DNA of 49,743 bases from Bacteroidia bacterium (GTDB lineage Bacteria > Bacteroidota > Bacteroidia > M30B66): NCBI GenBank assembly GCA_019695235.1, contig JAIBAI010000019.1, positions 1 through 49,743 of the forward strand. Reading direction: 5' to 3'. Under the pieces are notes generated by a model. It did not search any database. It was not told the origin of the DNA and was given only the letters and a program-made list of their open reading frames with translations. This document shows, in pieces, positions 35,801 to 42,116 of the stretch. The position numbers were made by a program, and so were the translations under genes. The first letter of the stretch is position 1. Each line of letters opens with the position of its first letter.

Positions 35801-37417
35801 ACCTTTATAGCGCTTACCATCAGCAGTACCGTCAAATGTCAAGAACTGGTAATTGTAGCCATTCAATGAAAGTGAACTAATTTCGGAGCTGAATTTTGCA
35901 TTCAAAGTATTGGGGTCAAGCCCTTCGCCTTCTACTTCTATGTTGAAAGCTGCTCTGCCAAATAAGTCTTCGCGCTTGGTTATCAGGCCAATATCCAGGC
36001 CTTGTTCTGACTGCAGCCCCCCCCTGTAAGTATATTTTTGAGTTTGTGGCTTGTACTTCACAAATAAATTGGTAATCAACTCGCCTGGCTTGCAAAACAA
36101 GCGACCATTGAGGTGAAAATCTGTAAGTAGCCCCTCCAATTGGCCGTTGAAGCTAATTTTCTGCAATCGGTGAACCTCATCCGGAAGGTTTATTTTCTCT
36201 CCACCAGAAAAGGGATATTCAGGGATTCGTTCAAGGTCATTCGCAGTAGTTGTAAAATTGCGTACTGAAAACCTAAAGTAGGTACTATCGGTATTAGGTA
36301 AGCCTTTCATGCGGAAGTTTCCGGCATATTCAGTATTATTTCCCGTTTGCAGGAGTACATTTTTCCCGGAAAGGTCGTCAACGGTGCCTTTAAAGTTTCC
36401 ACTAAGTTGCAGCACCTGATCAAGGCCAATGAGTTCGGGACCAAAAAATGCCAGGTCGCGGGTATGAATTTTTGATTCCTTGATTTTTCCCCGCATTTGT
36501 ACCAATGGGATGAAGTCACTTAAATCATCGTAGCTGTCGTAATCAAAATGCACCTTTCCATTAAGACTGCTTAAAGGGGTTTGCAGGTTCAGGCTGGCAA
36601 AGTCCATCATCGTATAACTGATGATAAAATCGGTATCCATCCGGCGTATAACAAAACCATTCGGATCATTGCACTGTAAATTGCGCAACTCTCCTGAAAG
36701 TGAATCATTGACAATCATAAAGCGCTTCAACGAAGCATTGATATCGCGGATTCTAATCAGGTTTTGGTCAAACCCTTGTACTGTATCATGAATACTGTCG
36801 CGGTATTCGTAAGTAAAATCAACATGGTCAAGGTCTAACTTCCAAAAAAATATTTCAGGCGGCTTTGGCCGTACTTTCTTGGTGGTATCTCTTGGCCCAT
36901 TTATAAAATCAAGTAAAAACTGGATATTAAGGTCTTCTTCTCCTGCAAACTGACGTACATTAAACTGACCGTTTTTCAACTTCACTTCATCAAAACTGAA
37001 ATGCGTAAATCCAAGGAAAATATCATCCAGATTCACGTGCATTTCTTCGACATAAAGCAGGGTGTCCTTGTGCAGATCTTCAAGATACACCCCCTCTATT
37101 TGAGCACGGTCGAGAAATCGAATATTCACTGAGCGAATGCGAACCGGAACGCCCATCGCCGTTGAGAGCTGTTGAGCAACTTTTTCAGCAATATATGTTT
37201 GCACCTGACTACTTTGCAAAGCAATCAATGCTCCAAACAATACCAGCAGTATGGTGAGCAGAAAAATTCCTGTTATTTTGCGAAGCTGTTTGATACGTTC
37301 AGAATTCAGAGTATTTATGTCAGAGCCGAAATATATTTTAGGTATTGAATCTTCATGTGATGATACGGCGGCTGCTGTAATTGCAAACGACAAAATCCTT
37401 GCCAGTGTTGTAGCCAC
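32888..37417 (-). CDS. tamB: Translocation/assembly module TamB-like protein (DUF490)
   Basis: This is a very long protein (about 1,475-1,509 residues) with one N-terminal membrane segment (GIFLLTILLVLFGALIAL) followed by SSQVQTYIAEKVAQQLSTAMG, RIRSVNIRFLDRAQIEGVYLEDLHKDTLLYVEE and extended beta-taco repeats. The C-terminus carries the TamB domain (GTADLHMEVTEAGAFNMFGDYTITSGDYQFNL, FALIMLGNFWP, VNASELISGQLSNMLG, LMWSTQLLGDRVMIDGNFG). TamB-type proteins bridge the two membranes and take part in lipid transport and outer-membrane protein assembly. The coordinates use a GTG at 37417, inside the divergent tsaD. The next in-frame TTG is at 37393, and no ATG/GTG/TTG follows until the membrane segment, so the true start is uncertain. 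Confidence 0.9.
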   Translation of the reverse strand: MATTLARILSFAITAAAVSSHEDSIPKIYFGSDINTLNSERIKQLRKITGIFLLTILLVLFGALIALQSSQVQTYIAEKVAQQLSTAMGVPVRIRSVNIRFLDRAQIEGVYLEDLHKDTLLYVEEMHVNLDDIFLGFTHFSFDEVKLKNGQFNVRQFAGEEDLNIQFLLDFINGPRDTTKKVRPKPPEIFFWKLDLDHVDFTYEYRDSIHDTVQGFDQNLIRIRDINASLKRFMIVNDSLSGELRNLQCNDPNGFVIRRMDTDFIISYTMMDFASLNLQTPLSSLNGKVHFDYDSYDDLSDFIPLVQMRGKIKESKIHTRDLAFFGPELIGLDQVLQLSGNFKGTVDDLSGKNVLLQTGNNTEYAGNFRMKGLPNTDSTYFRFSVRNFTTTANDLERIPEYPFSGGEKINLPDEVHRLQKISFNGQLEGLLTDFHLNGRLFCKPGELITNLFVKYKPQTQKYTYRGGLQSEQGLDIGLITKREDLFGRAAFNIEVEGEGLDPNTLNAKFSSEISSLSLNGYNYQFLTFDGTADGKRYKGRVKVADQHLKIEANLSANLGLKRPSLQMNASVGNADPAALGLWKTDSLMTVSAELIADLEGEHIDNLTGHLEISEALVKYGKGRYNIDDLLLELEGDQNNRDIEFYSNMFDAGIHGSIAVQDILPAFAKTLNQALPDWFAIAGDNTTKAAQEITAFVKLKDTRLLSALFVPSIQVNKGGELNLSYSSSRELIRFQAEIPQMHVAELGFDAFDFDVNTSGKKLTAILNTQTLQLTDSLKIKHIRSEIKADSGDADINLQWASRNILSKPDAQLNLRLAFQGKSARLEVLPSLILMGDSLWQVNEGNFVAIDTAAYTFENLSFSHLDEFIRIDGVIGNRPQDELDVVLDRFNISNINPLLLSAGINLQGKAFGIISLGGLKGEPYFKSNLKFQSISLNGDFFGDGLLASTWIPAEKRINLEGALTAANVPRMAFKGGIYPERDKNSLDLDISLNNLKVELFERYLKDIFSNIVDGYADGKIHLSGSPSEPQAEGSINLKRTALTVDLLNTTYSFTHEFILEKNQITAKNILVNDQFGNTALLDFKLNHRHFNDLNFDIKLQSKRIHALNTNETQSDLFYGTAFASGSFRAHGPIENIVMDITAKTEKGTEFYLPLFDAGEVSSQDFITFEKTGQTTNRIRKKANLINHTGYELNFNLNISNDADVILIFDPQTGDMIRGVGTADLHMEVTEAGAFNMFGDYTITSGDYQFNLVVSKPFTLQPGGTISFKGDPYDADINLTALYKVRTSLYNLVKNIDSSATVKRMIDVYAVMNLSDKLMKPTVKFDIQLPNADEATRNLLRSQIASDDELNRQVFALIMLGNFWPNQGGANEIAGLGGVNASELISGQLSNMLGALSDDVKLGVNYKQGDATNTEELRLMWSTQLLGDRVMIDGNFGTAGIPQSAVQNTSNLVGEFNIEAKLNPDGTIRIRVFNRSNQHLLVYNGVPYTQGIGLFYRRDFEALSELRKKKLR

Positions 37418-38339
37418 TCAAGACATTCACAGTCATTGGGGTGGTGTTGTGCCTGAGTTGGCCTCCAGAGCACATCAGCAGAAAATCGTACCGGTTGTTC
37501 ATGCAGCATTGTCAGAAGCAAAAATAAAGAAAGAGCAACTACATGCCGTAGCCTATACAAGAGGGCCAGGACTTTTAGGTTCATTGCTTGTTGGAGGTGC
37601 ATTTGCGAGAGGATTTGCCAGTGCATTGGGCATCCCTGCTATTGCGGTAAATCACATGCAGGCGCATATTCTGGCACATTTCATCTCAGGCGAGCGGCCT
37701 GCCCCTGTATTCCCGTTTTTGTGTTTGACAGTTTCCGGCGGGCATACGCAAATTGTAAGGGTTAACAGTACATTCGATATGGTCTTGCTTGGTGAAACTA
37801 CCGATGATGCCGCCGGAGAAGCATTTGACAAGATTGCGAAGATGCTGGGCCTCCCCTATCCCGGCGGGCATTTGATTGATAAGTTAGCCCGCAATGGAGC
37901 AGCTGAGCGCTTTGGTTTTCCTGAACCACGTGTGCCGGGGTTTGACTACAGCTTTAGTGGCTTAAAGACTTCGGTTATGAATTTTCTTAGAAATGCCACC
38001 AGGGAGCAGCCTGGTTTTATTGAAGATAACATGGCTGATATCTGCGCATCTGTTCAGGAGCGTATTGTGAGTATTTTACTGCGTAAATTCAAGGCTGCTG
38101 CTGATGCACAACAAATCACGCAGCTTGCCATTTCAGGGGGTGTTTCGGCAAATAGTCGTCTTAGGGCAGGCCTTGAAGCGCTTGCAGCAGAAGGCTATTC
38201 AGTTTTTATTCCACCCTTTGAGTATTGCACAGACAATGCCGCCATGATTGCTGTAACTGGCTGGTTAAGTCTTAAAGAAGGACATTGGAAGCACAGTGAA
38301 ACGGCCATATCGGCACGACTTGGGCTTCAGGATTTATGA
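37317..38339 (+). CDS. tsaD: tRNA N6-adenosine threonylcarbamoyltransferase
   Basis: TsaD transfers the threonylcarbamoyl group to A37 of tRNAs that read ANN codons, working with TsaB/TsaE. The 340-residue protein starts SEPKYILGIESSCDDTAAAV and has the metal-binding HMQAH motif (VNHMQAHILAHF), LTVSGGHTQI, DDAAGEAFDKIAKMLGLPYPGG, DYSFSGLKT, SGGVSANSRLR and the C-terminal TDNAAMIA. The length is standard. The ATG at 37317 starts at the conserved N-terminus; the frame is open earlier but not conserved. It is divergent from tamB, a common pairing in Bacteroidota, and its 5' end may overlap the tamB start region. Confidence 0.97.
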   Translation: MSEPKYILGIESSCDDTAAAVIANDKILASVVATQDIHSHWGGVVPELASRAHQQKIVPVVHAALSEAKIKKEQLHAVAYTRGPGLLGSLLVGGAFARGFASALGIPAIAVNHMQAHILAHFISGERPAPVFPFLCLTVSGGHTQIVRVNSTFDMVLLGETTDDAAGEAFDKIAKMLGLPYPGGHLIDKLARNGAAERFGFPEPRVPGFDYSFSGLKTSVMNFLRNATREQPGFIEDNMADICASVQERIVSILLRKFKAAADAQQITQLAISGGVSANSRLRAGLEALAAEGYSVFIPPFEYCTDNAAMIAVTGWLSLKEGHWKHSETAISARLGLQDL

Positions 38340-38345
38340 TTTCCC

Positions 38346-39584
38346 TTAGAACTCAATTGGCAAGGTAAGCGTTTGGGTATCTCTGATAACTGTCACACTA
38401 GTTTTTTGCCCCTTCTCAAATTTCCCAAGTGCCTCCATATAGGTCTGTATGTCTTTAACTACATGCTCTCCGATACGTACAATCACATCTCCATCTTTCA
38501 TACCTGCTTTTGCACCCGGCTTACCATCAAGAATTGCTTCAGCTTTCAGTCCGTTTTCTGAATTGGCATACGAAGGCATAATACCCAGGCTCACTTTAAA
38601 TGAAGCTCTTGAGCCTTGTGAGGCGTTGCGGGTTTTTAAAAATGTCAGTTTTTCGTCCGGAAGTTTTTCTATCAGTCCTGCTATGACCATCAACACGGCT
38701 TCAATGCCTCTGCTGTTGATTTTCTCAACATCATCAGAGGGTTTGTGATAATCAGCATGTGAACCAGTGAAAAAGTGTAGTGCCGGAATATTTTTCTTAT
38801 AGAATGAAGCGTGGTCTGATGGCCCTAAGCCTGAAGAATCTGTTTTTATTTCCATCGCCGCTGATGAGAATGAACGAAGCAGGTTCTCCCAAACAGCTGC
38901 TGTACCTGAGCCAGAAACGGTAAGTTGGGGCTTTGCCGGATTCAATCGCCCGATCATATCCATGTTAATCATGCAATTTACCTTAGCAAGATCAATAGAA
39001 GGATGCTGCACAAACCAGTCAGAGCCCAGCAGACCAAGCTCTTCACCGGAGAAGGCAACAAAGAGGATGTTAAACCTTTCGCGCTCAGCGTTTTTAGCAA
39101 AATACCTGGCTAATTCAATTAAACCTGCAACCCCTGAGGCATTGTCATCAGCACCGTTGTGAATCTTCCCCTTTGCAGCAGGGTCAAGCGAATGGCCGTC
39201 TTCTCCTTCACCTAAATGGTCATAATGGGCACCAATGATGATAGTCAAAGGCGCATTGTTGTCGAGCCAAGCAATTACGTTATTTGCCTTACCTACCCTT
39301 GCTTCCGCCCCATGAGATTCAGTTTTAAAATCAAACGCTTGTTTCCAGTTGTTATCACCGGCAAGAGGCTTTAATCCGAAAGCTTTGAACTGGCTGATGA
39401 TATAATTGGCTGCCATTGTCTCCCCCTCGCTTCCGGTGGCCCTTCCGCGCATGCTATCATGTGCAAGCGCACTTACATGCTGGTTGATTTTTGATATTGC
39501 AAACCAATCGTTTTGTGCGTTTAAGTGCAATGAAGCCCCCATCGAGAGGGCAACTCCGAGTAGTTTTAAAAAATGTTTAGTCAT
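38346..39584 (-). CDS. Exported M28 family aminopeptidase with C-terminal PDZ domain
   Basis: The 412-residue protein has a signal peptide (LLGVALSMGASLHLNAQ), an M28 peptidase core and a PDZ-like end. Zinc and catalytic motifs are visible: IIGAHYDHLG (His/Asp), NGADDNASGVAG (bridging Asp), FSGEELGLLGS (catalytic Glu with Glu ligand), NMDMIGRL (Asp) and SHADYHKPSDD (His). The PDZ part reads LGIMPSYA, KAGMKDGDVIVRIGEH and FEKGQKTSVTVIRD. M28 enzymes remove N-terminal residues from peptides; the periplasmic or surface location is inferred. The ATG at 39584 starts directly at the signal peptide; an earlier in-frame start at 39641 is less likely. It ends 6 nt from the convergent tsaD stop. Confidence 0.94.
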   Translation of the reverse strand: MTKHFLKLLGVALSMGASLHLNAQNDWFAISKINQHVSALAHDSMRGRATGSEGETMAANYIISQFKAFGLKPLAGDNNWKQAFDFKTESHGAEARVGKANNVIAWLDNNAPLTIIIGAHYDHLGEGEDGHSLDPAAKGKIHNGADDNASGVAGLIELARYFAKNAERERFNILFVAFSGEELGLLGSDWFVQHPSIDLAKVNCMINMDMIGRLNPAKPQLTVSGSGTAAVWENLLRSFSSAAMEIKTDSSGLGPSDHASFYKKNIPALHFFTGSHADYHKPSDDVEKINSRGIEAVLMVIAGLIEKLPDEKLTFLKTRNASQGSRASFKVSLGIMPSYANSENGLKAEAILDGKPGAKAGMKDGDVIVRIGEHVVKDIQTYMEALGKFEKGQKTSVTVIRDTQTLTLPIEF

Positions 39585-39653
39585 AGGTAATATTATAGCA
39601 ACAGGCTGTTTACAGGCGTATAGTCTTTGCGCAGGTATCACCAGGTTTTGTGC

Positions 39654-40205
39654 TTAATTTGTTGGCGTAACAGTTGAATCTGCACTAATCTGATTGTGCT
39701 TTTCTTCAACAATACGCAAGGCTTCCTCAGGGGTCATCCCTAAAAAAGTGATTGAGTATTGTGCATCTGCTGCCAGGGCATGGTTTGGATACTTTTCGAT
39801 GAATTCGCGGTAGATTTCACCTGCTTTAACGTCATCATTCAGCTTCTCGTCATAGATAAATGCTTTATTGAAGAGCACTTCTGCGGCTTTATCGCTTTTC
39901 GGGAACTTGCTGATAAGTAAATCAGCTGATTTAATTGCACGGTCGTACCAGCCTAATTTTTGGTTTTGTTCAAATGCCTTATATAGAAATACCGGAGCTA
40001 AGCTATCATCCGGAAAACGCTCAGCAAAATCGTTGTACAGAATTTCCAAATCATAAACCAGCGGACCTTGTTGAGCAGGGTTTTTCTCATTTTCAAGCCG
40101 GAGTTCAATGTCCTTAATTTTATCTACTGAAGCCTCACGCCCTTTACCACACGCAGAGAAAAGCAATGAAACGGCGATTAATCCTGAGAAGAAGTTACGA
40201 ATCAT
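39654..40205 (-). CDS. TPR lipoprotein (YbgF-like)
   Basis: This 183-residue protein has a lipoprotein-type leader (LIAVSLLFSAC, Cys at residue 19) and three or four TPR-like helical pairs (YNDFAERFPDDSLAPVFLYKAFEQNQ, AIKSADLLISKFPKSDKAAEVLFNKAFIYDE, EIYREFIEKYPNHALAADAQYSI), the spacing seen in YbgF/BamD-like proteins. It is probably a periplasm-facing outer-membrane lipoprotein acting as a protein-binding scaffold; the partner is unknown. It lies between the M28 peptidase and def on the same strand, with a 44-nt gap to def and no strong promoter box. Confidence 0.88.
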   Translation of the reverse strand: MIRNFFSGLIAVSLLFSACGKGREASVDKIKDIELRLENEKNPAQQGPLVYDLEILYNDFAERFPDDSLAPVFLYKAFEQNQKLGWYDRAIKSADLLISKFPKSDKAAEVLFNKAFIYDEKLNDDVKAGEIYREFIEKYPNHALAADAQYSITFLGMTPEEALRIVEEKHNQISADSTVTPTN

Positions 40206-40249
40206 AGGAAGTGCAAATAATAATTGGTGGTAAAAATAGAAAAAGCCTT

Positions 40250-40813
40250 TTACTTTCGCATCAAAGGAAACTTCATTCTGTAATCAACCTTCACATTTCC
40301 CTTTGAAACATGTTGCAGTTTTGAGCGAAGTAGGGCTTTTCGTAGCTGACTGATTCTGTCAGTGAACAACACCCCTTCTATGTGGTCGTACTCATGTTGA
40401 ATGATACGAGCAAGCAGCCCGGAAAATTCTTCCTCGTGGGTTTGAAAATTTTCATCCTGGTATTGAAGCTTAATAAGTGGTTTTCGCTCAACATCTTCAC
40501 GTATAGTTGGGATACTCAGGCAGCCTTCATTAAACTTCCATGGGGTACCTGACTCTTCAAGCATTTGGGCATTAATAAAAGCTTTTTTATATCCTTTCAG
40601 CGCTGGTTCGTCTTCTGCAAAGGGAGTAGCATCTACGATAAACAAACGAAGTGATTCACCAACCTGGGGTGCAGCGAGTCCTACACCATGTGCCTGATAC
40701 ATGGTATCGAACATATTGTCTATCAATGTCTTAAGTGATGGATGTTCGGGTAAAATCTCTGCCGCCTTCTTTTTCAGAACCGGGGTGCCATACGCAACAA
40801 TTGGTAAAATCAT
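40250..40813 (-). CDS. def: Peptide deformylase
   Basis: Def removes the formyl group from the N-terminal Met of new proteins, using a metal ion. The 187-residue protein has all three motifs: HGVGLAAPQVG (residues about 42-52), EGCLSIP with Cys98, and QHEYDHIEG with His140, Glu141 and His144. The ATG at 40813 is preceded 4 nt upstream by an exact TAATTTTG box, predicting a leaderless mRNA. That is a neat detail, since this enzyme acts on the products of initiation. It sits directly after ruvX on the minus strand. Confidence 0.97.
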   Translation of the reverse strand: MILPIVAYGTPVLKKKAAEILPEHPSLKTLIDNMFDTMYQAHGVGLAAPQVGESLRLFIVDATPFAEDEPALKGYKKAFINAQMLEESGTPWKFNEGCLSIPTIREDVERKPLIKLQYQDENFQTHEEEFSGLLARIIQHEYDHIEGVLFTDRISQLRKALLRSKLQHVSKGNVKVDYRMKFPLMRK

Positions 40814-40817
40814 TTGG

Positions 40818-40825
40818 CAAAATTA
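40818..40825 (-). promoter_or_regulatory. -7 promoter box of def
   Basis: Minus-strand TAATTTTG (exact TAnnTTTG) ending 4 nt before the def ATG, in the 17-nt gap after ruvX. Confidence 0.62.
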
Positions 40826-40830
40826 GGAAT

Positions 40831-41247
40831 TCAGCCCGGATTGGCACTCATGTAATCTTGCAGGATAATTACTGCACTTATTGTATCAAGCTTCTTTTTG
40901 TCTTGTCTTTGCTTTTTTGAAGCCCCGGCAGTTATCAAGGTTTGTTTAGCTATAAGGCTCGTAAAGCGTTCATCCTGGCGAACAATTTTTTTGTCCGGAT
41001 ACTTTTTAGTGATAAAACGTACAAAGTTTTCAAGTGCTTCTGCCGGACCGCTTGCCTGGCCATTCATCCGTTTAGGTTCGCCTACAACGATAGTGTCTAC
41101 CGGTTCTTTGGTGAAATAATTTTCGAGCCAACTATGAAGGTATTGACCTTCTATAGTTTCAAGGGGCGTGGCAATCATTCTCCCCCGGTCTGACACTGCA
41201 ATTCCGGTTCGTTTGGTACCAAAATCTATCGCAAGTATCCGCGCCAT
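40831..41247 (-). CDS. ruvX: RuvX/YqgF family putative Holliday junction resolvase
   Basis: The 138-residue protein has the RNase H-like fold of YqgF: ILAIDFGTKRTGIAVSD at the start, TIVVGEPKRMNGQ, FITKKYPDKKIVRQDERFTS and LDTISAVIILQDYM near the end, where the aspartates form the active site. Members are linked to pre-16S rRNA 5'-end processing as well as to Holliday junction cleavage. The ATG at 41247 overlaps the prmC stop by one base (TGATG); the TTG one codon upstream is not needed. It is probably translated from the prmC transcript. Confidence 0.95.
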   Translation of the reverse strand: MARILAIDFGTKRTGIAVSDRGRMIATPLETIEGQYLHSWLENYFTKEPVDTIVVGEPKRMNGQASGPAEALENFVRFITKKYPDKKIVRQDERFTSLIAKQTLITAGASKKQRQDKKKLDTISAVIILQDYMSANPG

Positions 41248-42098
41248 CAATCAGGTTTTACAGCTTTTACAAAGCGTGATTTCCCTGCAAGGTCAGCAAT
41301 AACTTCAACAGATGCAAAACCTGCTTGCTTAAAAAGTGAGGCTACCTGATGTGCAAAGTGCTCATGACATTCAAGTATTAACCCTCCATTCGGTTCGAGG
41401 AGTTGTTCGGCATGGTCACGAATGGCTTTGTAAAACAACAATGGGTCGTCATTACCTACAAACAATGCTTCATGTGGTTCAAAAGCGGTTACATGAAGCG
41501 CCATACCTGATGCTTCATCTTGTGGGATATAGGGTGGATTTGAAAGTATCCAATTGAATTTTGGCAAATCTTCAGGGAAATTCTTAAGTACATCTGCCTG
41601 AAAGAAATTTACCTGCAGTTTGTTCATCTCTGCATTGCCTTTGGCAACTTTCAAAGCCTCTGTAGAAATATCTGTAGCCCAGACCCTTGTTTGCTGACAG
41701 TAATAGGCCACTGCTAAGGCAATACAGCCTGAGCCGGTACATAAATCAAGTATGCGCCCTCCCGGTGCAGGTTGTGCCTCTATCAACAAATTCACTAATT
41801 CTTCCGTCTCCGGCCTTGGAATTAAAACATGGCTATTTACATGAAGTTTAAGGTCCATAAACCAGACCTCTTCTGTAATATATTGAAGTGGAACATGCTT
41901 TTTCAGCATTTCAAGAGCTTTCAAATAATCCGAAAGCACTTCATCGCTGATTTGTTTATCAGCAAACAGATGTAGGGTAATTAGCGACAGTTGTTCATAG
42001 TGTGCTGCAAGAGCACGTATAATTGCACGTATTTCCTCCGGTGGGTAATAAGTTGACAATTCATCCCTGAACAACTGGTTCAATTCATCATATCTCAT
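41247..42098 (-). CDS. prmC: Release factor glutamine N5-methyltransferase
   Basis: PrmC methylates the glutamine of the GGQ motif in RF1 and RF2, using S-adenosylmethionine. The 283-residue protein has the N-terminal helical domain (residues about 1-85, with PLQYITEEVWFMDL) and the Rossmann methyltransferase domain: ILDLCTGSGCIALAVAYY for cofactor binding and the catalytic NPPYIP. The ATG at 42098 is standard. A TATTTTTG box on the minus strand (42126-42133) lies inside the 3' end of the GH57 gene, 27 nt before the start, and may give prmC-ruvX its own transcript. Confidence 0.96.
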   Translation of the reverse strand: MRYDELNQLFRDELSTYYPPEEIRAIIRALAAHYEQLSLITLHLFADKQISDEVLSDYLKALEMLKKHVPLQYITEEVWFMDLKLHVNSHVLIPRPETEELVNLLIEAQPAPGGRILDLCTGSGCIALAVAYYCQQTRVWATDISTEALKVAKGNAEMNKLQVNFFQADVLKNFPEDLPKFNWILSNPPYIPQDEASGMALHVTAFEPHEALFVGNDDPLLFYKAIRDHAEQLLEPNGGLILECHEHFAHQVASLFKQAGFASVEVIADLAGKSRFVKAVKPD

Positions 42099-42116
42099 GC
42101 CAATACCAATTCGTAA

